Translations under genes and position numbers: made by a program | Notes under the pieces: generated by a model | Told to the model about the DNA's origin: nothing | Database searches by the model: none | What the model saw: the letters and a program-made list of their open reading frames with translations, nothing else | Origin: DATBAK01 sp038240075 | GTDB lineage: Bacteria > Actinomycetota > Acidimicrobiia > IMCC26256 > PALSA-610 | Direction of reading: 5' to 3' | NCBI GenBank assembly: GCA_038240075.1 | Contig: JBBSEC010000004.1 | Span: 10,538 to 74,537 of the forward strand | DNA length: 64,000 nt | Shown: positions 7,376-16,672 of the stretch, piece after piece | Position numbering within the stretch: the first letter of the stretch is position 1 | How the letters are laid out: every line of letters begins with the position of its first letter

Positions 7376-10312
7376 ATGGAAGTGCGGGTGCTGGGCCCGT
7401 GCGACGTGATCGACGACGAGGGCCGCACGCTTGCGCTCGGTGGCGCGAAGCAGCGGTCCGTTCTCGCCATGCTCGCGTTGCAGCCCAATTCGGCGCTCAG
7501 CGTCGATGCCATCGCCGAGGGCGTCTGGGGCGAGGAGATCCCGGACCGGTACGTCCAGAACGTGCAGGTGTACGTGTCGACCCTGCGCAAGCTGATCGAG
7601 CCGCACCGGACGCGCGGGATGCCGAGTCGCATCATGGGCCGCGGCACGGGCTACGAGCTCGTTGCCGGACCGGACGACGTCGACCTGCTGCGGTTCCGCA
7701 GGCATGTCGGCGAAGCCGCCGCCGCCGGCGACCAGCACCAACCAGCCACGGCGGCGGCCGCGTTTCGCCGCGCGCTCGAGGTGTGGCGGGGCGAACCGTG
7801 CGAAGACCTCGTGTTCCAACCGTTCGCGACGAACGCGACGCGACCATTGCTCGAGGAACGCTGGTCCGCGTTCGAACGGTGCATCGACGCCGAGCTCGCG
7901 TCGGGAGCCGGGTCGGGGCTCGTCGCCGAGCTCGAGCGGGCGATCGACCTCCAGCCCTTGCGCGAACGGCTTTGGGAGCAGTTGGCCGTCGCGCTGTACC
8001 GAGCGGGCCGGCAGGCCGATGCGCTCGGGGCCATCCGCCGTGCGCGCGAGTACCTGGTCGACGAGCTCGGGATCGACGCCGGGCCGGGCCTGCGCCTGCT
8101 CGAACAGCAACTGCTGGAACAGGACGCGGCTCTCGACGCACCGCGCGGCGCGTCGATGCGCGCCGCGCGCGTCCCGGTGCCGCTCACGTCATTGCTGGGC
8201 CGTGAACGCCTGATCGAGTCGATCCACCGCTCACTCGACGATCGACGGCTCGTCGTGTTGACCGGGCCTGGTGGCGTCGGAAAGACCCACGCGGCGCTGA
8301 CCGCGGTGCACGCGCGAGCGGCTGGTAGCGGCGCCGTGAAGTTCGTCGACCTGTCGTTGGAGCGCGACATCGACGAGGTCCTCCCGCTCATCGCGAAGGC
8401 GGCGGGCCTCGGCGCCGAGGCGTCAGTTGCCGAAGTGTCGGGTCGCCTCGAACAGGACGACTCCATGCTGCTGATCGACAATTTCGAGCAGGTTGTCGAG
8501 GCGGCGCCGCTGCTCGGAGCGATCCTCGAAGGTGCGCGCACGACCCGCGCGTTGGTGACGAGTCGCGTCCAGCTCGGCATTCCGGGCGAGCGCGTCATCG
8601 AGGTCGAACCGCTGCCAGTGAGCGAACGCGCCGACGAGATGTCGATCGCCGCGCGCCTGTTCGTCGAGCGCGCCTCCGAAGCCGACCCGCTCTTCGTCGT
8701 CGACGGCCTCACGGCCGAGATCGAGACGATCTGTCGAGCCGTCGACGGCATGCCGCTCGCGATCGAGCTCGCCGCGTCGAGGACCCGCGTGGTCGGGCTC
8801 CGCGAGCTCGCGCGACGCATCGACAGCGCCGTTCATGGTGCCTCACGACGAACGGGCTCCGATCGGCATCGTTCGATGCAGGCGGCGATCGAGTGGAGCA
8901 TCGACCTCCTCGAATCCGGCGAACGCGCGCTGTTCGCGGCGCTCGGCGTGTGCGAGGGCGCCGTTGATCTCGCGACGGTCGTCGCGATCGGCGGCGGTGC
9001 GGGTCTCGACGGGTTCGCGGCCGAAGCCGGGCTCGACGCACTCGTGCGCGCGAGCTTGCTCCGCAGCATCGAGACGCCGAGCGGCCGTCGGTTCGCGTTC
9101 CTGACCCCGATCCGCGGGGTCGCTCGGGATCGGCTGCGACTCGGCGACGAGCACCCGATCCGGGATCGTCACGCCGAGTGGTTCGTGGAGCGGGCCGAGA
9201 ACATGGCGCGCGACGAGGGCCACTTCGATCCGTCGACGCTCGCAACGTGTGTCGCCGACCTGCGCGATACGGCCGCCGCGATTGGTTGGCTCGCCGGCCA
9301 CGGAGCCGCCGACCGCGCCGTGGCGACGCTGACCGCGATGTACACGCTCACGGTCGTCGAGGCCGGAGAGTTCTCGATCATGCGCACCCTCGCCGACGAG
9401 CTGCGCGACGGCGAGATCGACCCGGCGTCGTCGGCCCGGCTCGCCGTAGTGGCCGGAGGGATGGCGTACATGGCGAGCGATTTCACCACCGCCGCCGCCC
9501 AACTGGCGCTGACCGATGGGCTCGCCGCCGACGATCACCCTTTTCGTGCCCGGGGAGCGATGTGGCTCGCGGTCCTGTGCGCCGACCAAGGCGACCGCGG
9601 CGCCGCCCTCGAGCACGCAGCCGAGGCGCTCGCGCACGCGCGGGCGTCGGGACGTACACGCCTGATCGGCTTGGCGATGAGCGCGGCCTCGTACACCGCC
9701 CTCACATTGGGCGATGCTCCGCTCGCGCTGCAGCGCGCGCAGGAGCGACTCGCGTTCGAGACGGAGGGCGGCCTCGGTCACGTCAACGCGATGATCGAAG
9801 TGAGCCTCGCGCTCGTCGAGCTCGACCGCATCGACGAAGCCTTGCCCGTTGCGACGGCCGCAGTCGTCGCCGCCCGCCGTCTCGGCATACCGCAACCCCG
9901 GGGTGACGCCTTCCGGTGTCTGGCGTGGTGCGCGCTCGCCGCTGGCGACGCACCCGCTGCCGCGGGATATCTCCTGGAACAGCTGGCCGTCTTCGGGCGA
10001 GCCGACGGCATGATCGACCGCGTCCTGGAAGTGGTGCTGGGCGCCGCGCTCGTGCTCCTGATCCAGGGCGACGTCGGCGGCGCGCGGATCCTCTGGGAAC
10101 GCGGTCAGGCCCTGCATACGACGCTCGATGTCGTCGTCGGGACCTGGCCGCCACCGACCCGCGAGCTGATCACGACCAGCGGTTTCGACGCGATCGACGC
10201 GTCCGACGCCGGCGGCGACCTCTCCCGCGCCGTCGCGGATGCGGCCGCGACGCTGCGTGCGGTCGTCGCGGCCGACGCGGCTCCCGATGACGTGCGTGAC
10301 GGCGACAGCTGA
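7376..10312 (+). CDS. SARP/BTAD-family regulator with NTPase and TPR domains
   Basis: A 978-residue large AfsR-type regulator. Residues 1-95 form the OmpR-like winged helix, with the usual LGGAKQRSVLAMLAL. Residues 100-250 are the bacterial transcriptional activation domain (WRGEP, LRERLW, YRAGRQADAL). From about 270 an NTPase domain follows, with Walker A GPGGVGKT at 297-304 and a Walker B-like LLIDNFEQ. The C-terminal third is alpha-helical, consistent with TPR repeats. Such proteins activate secondary-metabolism or stress genes in actinobacteria. ATG 7376 is preceded by AAGGGAGGG. No biosynthetic cluster adjoins it, so the target is not evident. It ends 9 bp from the convergent epimerase. 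Confidence 0.9.
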   Translation: MEVRVLGPCDVIDDEGRTLALGGAKQRSVLAMLALQPNSALSVDAIAEGVWGEEIPDRYVQNVQVYVSTLRKLIEPHRTRGMPSRIMGRGTGYELVAGPDDVDLLRFRRHVGEAAAAGDQHQPATAAAAFRRALEVWRGEPCEDLVFQPFATNATRPLLEERWSAFERCIDAELASGAGSGLVAELERAIDLQPLRERLWEQLAVALYRAGRQADALGAIRRAREYLVDELGIDAGPGLRLLEQQLLEQDAALDAPRGASMRAARVPVPLTSLLGRERLIESIHRSLDDRRLVVLTGPGGVGKTHAALTAVHARAAGSGAVKFVDLSLERDIDEVLPLIAKAAGLGAEASVAEVSGRLEQDDSMLLIDNFEQVVEAAPLLGAILEGARTTRALVTSRVQLGIPGERVIEVEPLPVSERADEMSIAARLFVERASEADPLFVVDGLTAEIETICRAVDGMPLAIELAASRTRVVGLRELARRIDSAVHGASRRTGSDRHRSMQAAIEWSIDLLESGERALFAALGVCEGAVDLATVVAIGGGAGLDGFAAEAGLDALVRASLLRSIETPSGRRFAFLTPIRGVARDRLRLGDEHPIRDRHAEWFVERAENMARDEGHFDPSTLATCVADLRDTAAAIGWLAGHGAADRAVATLTAMYTLTVVEAGEFSIMRTLADELRDGEIDPASSARLAVVAGGMAYMASDFTTAAAQLALTDGLAADDHPFRARGAMWLAVLCADQGDRGAALEHAAEALAHARASGRTRLIGLAMSAASYTALTLGDAPLALQRAQERLAFETEGGLGHVNAMIEVSLALVELDRIDEALPVATAAVVAARRLGIPQPRGDAFRCLAWCALAAGDAPAAAGYLLEQLAVFGRADGMIDRVLEVVLGAALVLLIQGDVGGARILWERGQALHTTLDVVVGTWPPPTRELITTSGFDAIDASDAGGDLSRAVADAAATLRAVVAADAAPDDVRDGDS

Positions 10313-10321
10313 CCAGGCGGT

Positions 10322-11320
10322 TCAGGGCGCGAGGACGCCGGCCACGCGAGCGCGGAGATGGTCGTTCGCGGCGAGCCAGCGAATGGAGTCGGCGAGGGTC
10401 TCGTCGACGGGCCGCCACCGCAGATCGAGCGCGCGCAATGTCGCGTCGCTGTCGTACGGGCACGCGCGGGTCGCCATCACCATCGACTCGTACGTGAGCG
10501 GATAGTCGAACGGCAGCACCCGCTTCACCAGATCACCGGCCCGGCCCGCGAGCCGCAGCGCCGCTCCGGGAGTGGGCAACGCCCGCCGGTGCACGCCGGT
10601 GACGCGAGCGATGGCGCCGTGCAGCTTGGCGTACGGCATGAACGTGCCGCCGAGCATCCAGCGCGCCGGCGGCGCGTCGAGCGCGCGTTCGATCGCGAGC
10701 GCAACATCGCGCACGTCGACGATCGAACAACCCGAGCTTGTCTTCGGTGGCGTACGGACCCACCCGATGAGTCCGAGGTAGGTGCTGCCCAGGTCGGGAG
10801 CGTCCGGGCCGAGCACACCCGACGGGTACACCACGGCGACCGGTGCGCGCTGTTCCTGCAGCCCCCGCACGAACCGTTCGGCCGCGACCTTCGATCGCGT
10901 GTAACCACCGCGCGCCTCTGCGAGCGGCGAATCGATCGTGATCATCGAGTGTCCGGTCCCGAAGACCGACACACTCGATACGTGCACGGCCGTGATCCCA
11001 CGCTCGGCGGCGCCGCCGACGACGAGGCGGGTCCCGCCGACGTTCACGGCCTCGGCGCGGGCCGCATCCCGTTCCGCGAGCGAGACGAGCGCGGCGCCGT
11101 GCACGACCGCGGTGCAGCCGTCGAGCGCGCGCTCGACGCTCGCGCGATCGGTGACGTCACCGACGACGACATCGATCGACGTCGCGTCGATCAGTGCCGG
11201 CACCCGCGCCAGCTTTGCCGGATCGCGCACGAGAAGCCGCACGGCGCGTCCCGACTCGGCAAGACGCGCCGCGACATGCGATCCGACGAAACCCGTTCCT
11301 CCGGTCACCAGCACCGTCAT
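10322..11320 (-). CDS. NAD-dependent epimerase/dehydratase (extended SDR)
   Basis: A 332-residue extended short-chain dehydrogenase. The N-terminal dinucleotide motif TGGTGFVG, the acidic DVTD after beta-3, a VSSVSVFG segment and the catalytic YTRSK can all be seen. This places it with the epimerase/dihydroflavonol-4-reductase-like group. The substrate is unknown; the group acts on nucleotide sugars, sterols or acyl compounds. It probably forms a two-gene unit with the upstream GNAT gene (54-bp gap, same strand). Confidence 0.88.
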   Translation of the reverse strand: MTVLVTGGTGFVGSHVAARLAESGRAVRLLVRDPAKLARVPALIDATSIDVVVGDVTDRASVERALDGCTAVVHGAALVSLAERDAARAEAVNVGGTRLVVGGAAERGITAVHVSSVSVFGTGHSMITIDSPLAEARGGYTRSKVAAERFVRGLQEQRAPVAVVYPSGVLGPDAPDLGSTYLGLIGWVRTPPKTSSGCSIVDVRDVALAIERALDAPPARWMLGGTFMPYAKLHGAIARVTGVHRRALPTPGAALRLAGRAGDLVKRVLPFDYPLTYESMVMATRACPYDSDATLRALDLRWRPVDETLADSIRWLAANDHLRARVAGVLAP

Positions 11321-11374
11321 ACCGTGCGCTCCCCGATATCGTGCGTGAGTCTGACCGAACGGCGACGCTGATGC

Positions 11375-12052
11375 TCACGCCGGCGCGCGCAGCACCAGCA
11401 CGTCGAAGACCGCTCGCGTCTCGAACCCGAGCGCGTCGTACACACGGATCGCGGGCGCGTTGGTGGCGACGACGTGCAGGATCGGGGTGTCGCCACGCCC
11501 CTCGATGACGCCGGCGACAGCCCGCACGAGGCGCTTCGCGAGCCCTTGCCGGCGGGCGCGGGTGTCGGTGCACACGGCGCTGATCTCGGAGAATCGCGGT
11601 CCCCGCATCCGCTCGCCCGCCATCGCGACGAGACCCTCGTGATCGCGGCGGCCGACGTACGAGCCGAGCTCGCGCGTGCGCTCGAAGAACGGCCCGGGCT
11701 CCGTCCGTCCGACCAGCGCCAGCATCTCGGGCACATCCTCGGATCCGAGATCGACGAGCGCGTCGTCGGGCTCACCGATCGGCTCACTCGCGACCATCTG
11801 GACGGCCGAGACACGGACGAGCACCTCCCAATCGGCCGGCGCCTGCGCCTCGACGGTCCTGAAGATGAGGGCCGTTCCCGCGGGGCCGACCAAGTTCGCG
11901 AGCGCGCCCCATGCCTCGGCGTCAGGCTCGTCGGGGAGCGCCGCGAACGGCGCGACATCGTGCTGGTAGCGCCGGGCCTGCCCCTCACCCTCGGCGAACA
12001 GGGCGTGCTGAGTCGTGAGCGCGTGCCACGCGGGGTTGTCGAGCGGCTCCAT
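11375..12052 (-). CDS. GNAT-family N-acetyltransferase
   Basis: A 225-residue protein whose C-terminal half is a GNAT domain. The acetyl-CoA loop reads DTRARRQGLAKRL (Q/RxxGxG/A pattern), followed by ATNAPAIRVYDALGF, the usual beta-5/alpha-4 segment. The N-terminal half is diverged and may be a second, degenerate GNAT fold. ATG 12052 was chosen over an upstream in-frame start because it avoids reading through the divergent neighbour, whose ATG is 22 bp away. Confidence 0.82.
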   Translation of the reverse strand: MEPLDNPAWHALTTQHALFAEGEGQARRYQHDVAPFAALPDEPDAEAWGALANLVGPAGTALIFRTVEAQAPADWEVLVRVSAVQMVASEPIGEPDDALVDLGSEDVPEMLALVGRTEPGPFFERTRELGSYVGRRDHEGLVAMAGERMRGPRFSEISAVCTDTRARRQGLAKRLVRAVAGVIEGRGDTPILHVVATNAPAIRVYDALGFETRAVFDVLVLRAPA

Positions 12053-12074
12053 TGTCCGCGATCGTGACACGCAT

Positions 12075-13118
12075 ATGACGAACCGAGTGGTGCAATGGAC
12101 AACCGGCAACGTGGGTCGGCGCTCGGTGCGCGCCGTCGTCGACAATCCCGACCTCGAGCTGATCGGCTGCTACGCGTGGTCGGCCGACAAGGTCGGCCGG
12201 GACGTCGGTGAGCTCTGCGGCATCGATCCCGTCGGCGTGGTCGCGACCGACGACGTCGACGCACTGCTCGCGCTGCGTCCCGATTGCGTCATCTACAACC
12301 CGATGTGGCAGGACGTCGACGAGCTCGTCCGCCTCCTCGAAGCCGGGGTCAACGTGGTCAGCACCGCCGCGTTCATCAACGGCCGGGGGCTCGGTACCGA
12401 CCGCGACCGCCTCGTCGACGCCTGCCAACGCGGCGGTTCGTCGATGTTCGGCTCCGGTATCAACCCGGGCTTCGCGGAGCTGCTGAGCATCGTCACCGCG
12501 AGCATCTGCGACCGGGTCGACAAGATCACGATCACCGAATCGGCCGACAGCACCCTGTACGACTCGCCCACAACCGAGCTGCCCGCGGGTTTCGCCCGCC
12601 CCATCGACGACCCCGACCTCCCGGCGATGACCGCGAAGGGCACCGCGGTGTTCGGCGAGGCCGTCGCGATGGTGGCCGACGCGCTCGGCGTCGAGCTCGA
12701 CGAGATCCTGTGCGAGGCGGAGTACGCGCAGACCACCGAAGACCTCGTGCTCGAGTCCTGGACCATCCCTGCCGGCTGCGTCGCCGGCATCGCCGCGAAC
12801 TGGCACGGCCGCGTGGGCGGCCGCACCATCGTCGAGCTGCAGGTCCGGTGGAAGAAGGGCAACACCCTCGATCCCGACTGGCCCATCGAGGAGGGCTACG
12901 TCATTCAGGTCGACGGCCGGCCCACCGTGCGGACGAAGCTCGAGTTCCTGCCCCCGCCCGACTTCGAGGCCACGACGTTCGCCGACTTCATGGTGCTCGG
13001 CATGATCATGACCGCCATGCCGGCCATCAACGCGATCCCGCGCGTGGTGGCCGCCGCGCCCGGCATCGTCACGTACACGGACCTCCCCTTGCCGTTGCCC
13101 CGAGGCCTCGTGCGCTGA
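12075..13118 (+). CDS. DapB-N-domain oxidoreductase (NAD(P)H-dependent amine dehydrogenase-like)
   Basis: A 347-residue protein with an N-terminal Rossmann fold starting VVQWTTGNVG, as in the dihydrodipicolinate-reductase N-domain family that includes 2,4-diaminopentanoate dehydrogenase. FGSGINPGF and the C-terminal half match the mycobacterial/actinobacterial branch commonly labelled dihydrodipicolinate reductase. It is too long and too different from DapB to be the lysine-pathway enzyme. The substrate is unknown. ATG 12075 is divergent from the GNAT gene. The neighbouring P450 and SDR suggest a lipid- or steroid-degrading setting, but that is inference. Confidence 0.8.
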   Translation: MTNRVVQWTTGNVGRRSVRAVVDNPDLELIGCYAWSADKVGRDVGELCGIDPVGVVATDDVDALLALRPDCVIYNPMWQDVDELVRLLEAGVNVVSTAAFINGRGLGTDRDRLVDACQRGGSSMFGSGINPGFAELLSIVTASICDRVDKITITESADSTLYDSPTTELPAGFARPIDDPDLPAMTAKGTAVFGEAVAMVADALGVELDEILCEAEYAQTTEDLVLESWTIPAGCVAGIAANWHGRVGGRTIVELQVRWKKGNTLDPDWPIEEGYVIQVDGRPTVRTKLEFLPPPDFEATTFADFMVLGMIMTAMPAINAIPRVVAAAPGIVTYTDLPLPLPRGLVR

Positions 13119-13140
13119 CGCCGCACCTCCGGAAACCGCG

Positions 13141-13188
13141 CCTTGGTACTGCGCCCATGTCGTATGCGTAGAAAGTGCAGTACCAAGG
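13141..13188. repeat. 12-bp inverted repeat with 24-base loop
   Basis: CCTTGGTACTGC (13141-13152) and its exact complement (13177-13188) flank 24 bases, between the ends of two convergent genes. It may be a terminator or a dispersed extragenic palindrome. Confidence 0.5.
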
Positions 13189-13235
13189 AGGTCGGGGCAC
13201 GCGGCGAACCGTGCGGAACGCCCCTGCCCATCGCG

Positions 13236-14411
13236 TCAGCGTCGGTCGAAGCCGAGGCGGAACGAGCGCACGGCTCCGACGAAGATGTTCGGCTCGATGT
13301 CGGGTTCCGCGACAACTCGCAGGTTCGTGATGCGCCGGGTCAAGTGCGTGAACAGCATCCGCAGCTCGAGCCGTGCGAGCGAAGCCCCCAGGCAGAAGTG
13401 CGGCCCGAACCCGAACGCGATGTGCGGATTCGGTTGACGGGTGATGTCGAAGGTGTAGGGATCCTCGAACAGCAGCTCGTCGCGGTTGGCCGACGGGTAC
13501 AGCAGGATCACTCGATCACCTTCGCGAACCGGGGTGCCGGCGATCTGCGCGTCGCGCGTCGCGGTTCGGAACATGTTGTTGAGCGGTGTCACCCAACGGA
13601 TGATCTCTTCGACCGCAGCCGGGATCGCCTCGGCGTCGGCCGCCATCGCTTCCCATGCTGCGGGATGACGCGCCAACTCGTACAGCCCGCGCGCGATGAC
13701 GGTGCGGGTGGTCTCGGCGCCTCCCGAGATGAAGAGTCCCGTCTCCTGTACGAGCACCGACATGTCGACCGGGCAACCTCCGAGCTCGGCATTCGCCCAG
13801 ATCGAAACGAGGTCGTCGCGCGGCGTTTGCCGCCGGTTCTCGACCAGCGGTGCGAGGTCCGTCGCGAACTCCTGGATCGCGGTCATCATGCCCATCAGCA
13901 CGGTCGGATCGTCTTCCAGCTGGTCGATGCGCATGAGCCGTTCCGACCACGAACGGACGGACGCGGCGCGGTCCTCGCCGAAGCCGAGAAGGTGTGCGGT
14001 CAGGCGAGCCGGGAACGGTGCCGCGAGGTCGTCGACGACCTCGAAGTCACGACCGTCGACGAATGCGTCGACGAGGTCGTTGACGGTGGCATCGATGGCG
14101 CGCTCGAGACGCTGGACCGCCTTCGGAGTGAACCGCCGCGATACGAGCGCACGCTGCTCGTGGTGCGCAGGATCGTCCTTCGCGATCATGTCTTCTTCCA
14201 TTGGCGCGACGCGCGACCGGTAACAGCCGCTGCTCGAGAAGATGTCGGCGCTCCGTTCGACGTCGACCAGCGCGGCGTGCTGCACCACTGCCCACATCTC
14301 GTTCTTCTCGTCGCGCCAGGCCGGGCCTTCGGCGCGCATCGCGCGGAACGCGTCGTGCATGCCGTCGATGTCGGCGTAGAACTTGGGGTCGAGCAGATCA
14401 GGCGTCGTCAC
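13236..14411 (-). CDS. Cytochrome P450
   Basis: A 391-residue bacterial P450. The I-helix oxygen-binding motif SGGAETTR, the K-helix ExxR (EIIR), and the haem loop FGFGPHFCLG with Cys340 as haem ligand are all present. Length and the opening TTPDLLDPKFYADI resemble actinobacterial CYP142/CYP125-like and related families acting on sterols or fatty compounds. It needs a ferredoxin and reductase, neither of which lies nearby. Start GTG 14411. The neighbouring SDR on the other strand (167-bp gap) is broken. Confidence 0.92.
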   Translation of the reverse strand: MTTPDLLDPKFYADIDGMHDAFRAMRAEGPAWRDEKNEMWAVVQHAALVDVERSADIFSSSGCYRSRVAPMEEDMIAKDDPAHHEQRALVSRRFTPKAVQRLERAIDATVNDLVDAFVDGRDFEVVDDLAAPFPARLTAHLLGFGEDRAASVRSWSERLMRIDQLEDDPTVLMGMMTAIQEFATDLAPLVENRRQTPRDDLVSIWANAELGGCPVDMSVLVQETGLFISGGAETTRTVIARGLYELARHPAAWEAMAADAEAIPAAVEEIIRWVTPLNNMFRTATRDAQIAGTPVREGDRVILLYPSANRDELLFEDPYTFDITRQPNPHIAFGFGPHFCLGASLARLELRMLFTHLTRRITNLRVVAEPDIEPNIFVGAVRSFRLGFDRR

Positions 14412-14577
14412 GGCCGAGAGTCTGCACCACTGGCTCGCTGCGCCAGTCGTCGAGATCGCCGCCCCGCCGGCTATCGACCCGAGAACCTCGGCCGACAGAT
14501 CAGCGACAAGGATGGGCATCCTGGTCGGAGACAGCTGACCGGGCGCGATCGCTTCCTTCAGCGCGATCATCGCGGAC

Positions 14578-15288
14578 ATGGTCGACAGCGCACAGAAGGT
14601 CGCGATCATCACCGGAAGTTCGCGGGGCATCGGCGCCGGGCTGACCGCGGCGTACCGTCTACGAGGCTGGGGCGTCGTCGGGAGCTCGCTCACGGGCAAG
14701 CCTTCGGACGACCCGGGCGTGCTCGTCGTCGGCGGCGACATCTCCGAGCCCGCTACCGCCGAACGGATCGTCACCGAGGCGCGGGAGCGATTCGGCGTAT
14801 CGACACGCTGATCAACAACGCCGGCGTATTCATTTCGAAGCCGTTCAGAATACGCCGCGGCCGACTACGCGTCGGTGGTCGGAGTGAACGTCACCGGCTT
14901 CTTCGCGCTGACGCAACGCGCGATCGCCGAGATGCTGGAGCGCGACGGCGGACACGTTGTGAACATCACGACCACGCTCGTCGATTACGCCGATTCGAAT
15001 GTACCGGCCGCGCTGACGGCACTCACGAAGGGCGGCCTGGCCGCGGTCACGAAGTCGCTCGCGATCGAGTACGCGACGCGCGGCATTCGGGTCAACGCCG
15101 TTTCACCGGGCGTCATCCAGACGTCGACGCGCGACCCCGAGGCCTACGACGCGCTCGGCGCGCAGCAGCCCATCGGTCGCGTGGGCCAGGTGCGCGACAT
15201 CGTGGAAGGCGTCCTGTTCCTCGAGTCGTCACCGTTCATCACCGGCGAGATCATCCACATCGATGGCGGCGGGATCGCGGGCCACTAG
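14578..15288 (+). pseudogene. SDR (3-oxoacyl-ACP reductase-like) disrupted by two frameshifts
   Basis: A classical short-chain dehydrogenase split over two frames. Frame one gives the cofactor motif TGSSRGIG up to about 14796. One base is then missing, and the next frame gives RIDTLINNAGVFISKPF. Near 14846-14850 the frame switches back and continues with YAAADYASVVGVN through INTTT-like strand, the terminal IDGGGIAGH and stop at 15288. Read in the first frame alone there is a TGA at 14809-14811. The catalytic YxxxK is not intact: the region where Tyr-Lys is expected reads ALTALTKGG, keeping Lys but not Tyr. Its last four bases overlap the convergent methyltransferase stop. Confidence 0.75.
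14822..14857. repeat. 10-bp inverted repeat at the second SDR frameshift
   Basis: CGGCGTATTC (14822-14831) and GAATACGCCG (14848-14857) are perfect complements around a 16-base loop. The frameshift lies at the edge of the right arm. The octamer CGGCGTAT also occurs at 14793-14800, next to the first frameshift. Confidence 0.7.
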
Positions 15289-16043
15289 CTGCGTCCTCGC
15301 GCCGCCCAGGCACGAGCAGTCACCGCGAACGGTGCCGCTGGCAACATCTCGCGGCAGCGCTCGCTGAGCTCGCCTTGCCGGATCCCGTCGAGTCCCGCGA
15401 CGTGTACACCCGCCGGGCCGACCCCAAGCGTGAACGGCTCCCACCAGTCCTCGAACGTCGGGTGCTCGACGGTGATCCGGAGCGCGCGCTCCTCGATCGC
15501 TTCGAGTCCGGCTTCTCCGAAGAGCTGGGCGAGGTGACCTTCGCGCGCCCCGGCCAGCCGAGACTCGTCGTCGACGTCGGGATCGAGCGTGCGTGCCGCC
15601 TCCCAGAAGACGCTGAGCGGTCCCTCACCGCCGTGGTGATCCCAGACGCATGCGGCCACGATGCCGCCATCACGGGTCACGCGTGCCATCTCGCGCAAAC
15701 CCACCACCGGCTCGCGCATGAAGTGGACGACGAGCTGCGCCAACGCGGCATCGAAGGCCTGATCATCGAACGGGAGGCGCTCCGCGCTCGCTTTGCGCAC
15801 GTCGACCGTGGGATACCGCGCGTGCGCCGCCGCGACGAAGCTGTCGGAAGGATCGACCGCGGCGATGGACGCGGGGCCCAGGCGCCTGACGAGCTCGGCA
15901 GTCAACGAACCCGGGCCGCATCCGACATCGAGCACGCGCGTCGCGTCGGCGGCCTCGGCGAAGTCCACGAACACAGGAGCGAGCGGCCCGGAATACCGGC
16001 CCATGAACCGGTCGTACGCATCGGCTGCGACCGCAAAGCTCAT
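15285..16043 (-). CDS. Class I SAM-dependent methyltransferase
   Basis: A 252-residue UbiE/Coq5-type methyltransferase. Motif I VLDVGCGPGSL, the acidic AAVDPSDSF of motif II, and the later LAQLVVHFM and RVTRDGG motifs mark the SAM fold. The opening AYDRFMGRYSGPLAPVF is common in this actinobacterial group. The acceptor is unknown. ATG 16043; the stop overlaps the convergent SDR remnant by four bases (CTAG). Confidence 0.88.
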   Translation of the reverse strand: MSFAVAADAYDRFMGRYSGPLAPVFVDFAEAADATRVLDVGCGPGSLTAELVRRLGPASIAAVDPSDSFVAAAHARYPTVDVRKASAERLPFDDQAFDAALAQLVVHFMREPVVGLREMARVTRDGGIVAACVWDHHGGEGPLSVFWEAARTLDPDVDDESRLAGAREGHLAQLFGEAGLEAIEERALRITVEHPTFEDWWEPFTLGVGPAGVHVAGLDGIRQGELSERCREMLPAAPFAVTARAWAARGRS

Positions 16044-16056
16044 GGTGGGGAAATTA

Positions 16057-16102
16057 GTGGAGTTGACGGGACTTGAACGCACGACTTGTCCGCCGCGAAC
16101 GT
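16057..16102 (-). repeat. Degenerate tRNA-Ala 3'-end fragment (fossil att site, copy A)
   Basis: 39 of 46 bases match the 3' part of the tRNA-Ala(CGC) gene at 38680-38756, in the same orientation. The T-arm no longer pairs fully and no 5' half follows, so this is not a working tRNA. It is read here as the oldest of four related fragments. Confidence 0.5.
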
Positions 16103-16176
16103 CGTACGGCAGTGGCACAAGCCCGCGCATCAGACGGCACCATCGAATACGGTCGACGAGACGAAAGGGAGGTGCC

Positions 16177-16572
16177 ATGGCTGAGAGTGACGCCCACGCG
16201 ACCGGGCGCGAGACGCGACGGGAGTTGATGGGAGACGCGATGGTCGATCGCATGGCTCAGGACGCCTATGACGACCCGATCATGTCCGACTTCGTTGACT
16301 ACGCGACCGAGGCGCTGTGGGGTCTGCTGTGGTCGCGCCCCGGCCTCGACAAGAAAACGCGCACGCTCATCAGCGTCGTGTCCACCGCGACGAACGCGCG
16401 GTGGGCGGAGCTCGCGATGTACCTGCCAATGGCGCGGCGGCAGGGTTGGACCGAGGCCGAGCTCAGCGAGGTGCTCCTTCACCTCGCCGGGTATATCGGA
16501 ATGCCCGCGACGCGCGAGGCGATGCTGACCGCGAAGGAGGTGTTCGCGGAGATGCGCAGCGAGGGCGCGTAG
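16177..16572 (+). CDS. Carboxymuconolactone decarboxylase (CMD/AhpD-like) family protein
   Basis: A 131-residue all-helical protein of the CMD family. The core DKKTRTLISVVSTATNARW followed by HLAGYIGMPATREAM fits the gamma-carboxymuconolactone decarboxylase subgroup. The AhpD Cys-x-x-Cys pair is missing, so a peroxidase-reductase role is unlikely. Family members act in aromatic-ring degradation or have unknown roles. AAAGGGAGG six bases before ATG 16177 makes the start firm. It stands alone, transcribed toward the end of the giant-protein operon. Confidence 0.85.
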   Translation: MAESDAHATGRETRRELMGDAMVDRMAQDAYDDPIMSDFVDYATEALWGLLWSRPGLDKKTRTLISVVSTATNARWAELAMYLPMARRQGWTEAELSEVLLHLAGYIGMPATREAMLTAKEVFAEMRSEGA

Positions 16573-16672
16573 TGCGGGCGTTGCGGACTAGCTGCACTAC
16601 CAGCGAACGGCTGGCCACGCGACTGCTCGCCGCCCAAGACTGGTGGACGCAGGAGCGAGCCCGCGCCGCGAC

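Noticed and set aside
16057..16102. Functional tRNA gene
   Set aside because: Only the 3' part is present and the T-stem has a mismatch; no matching 5' half lies upstream.
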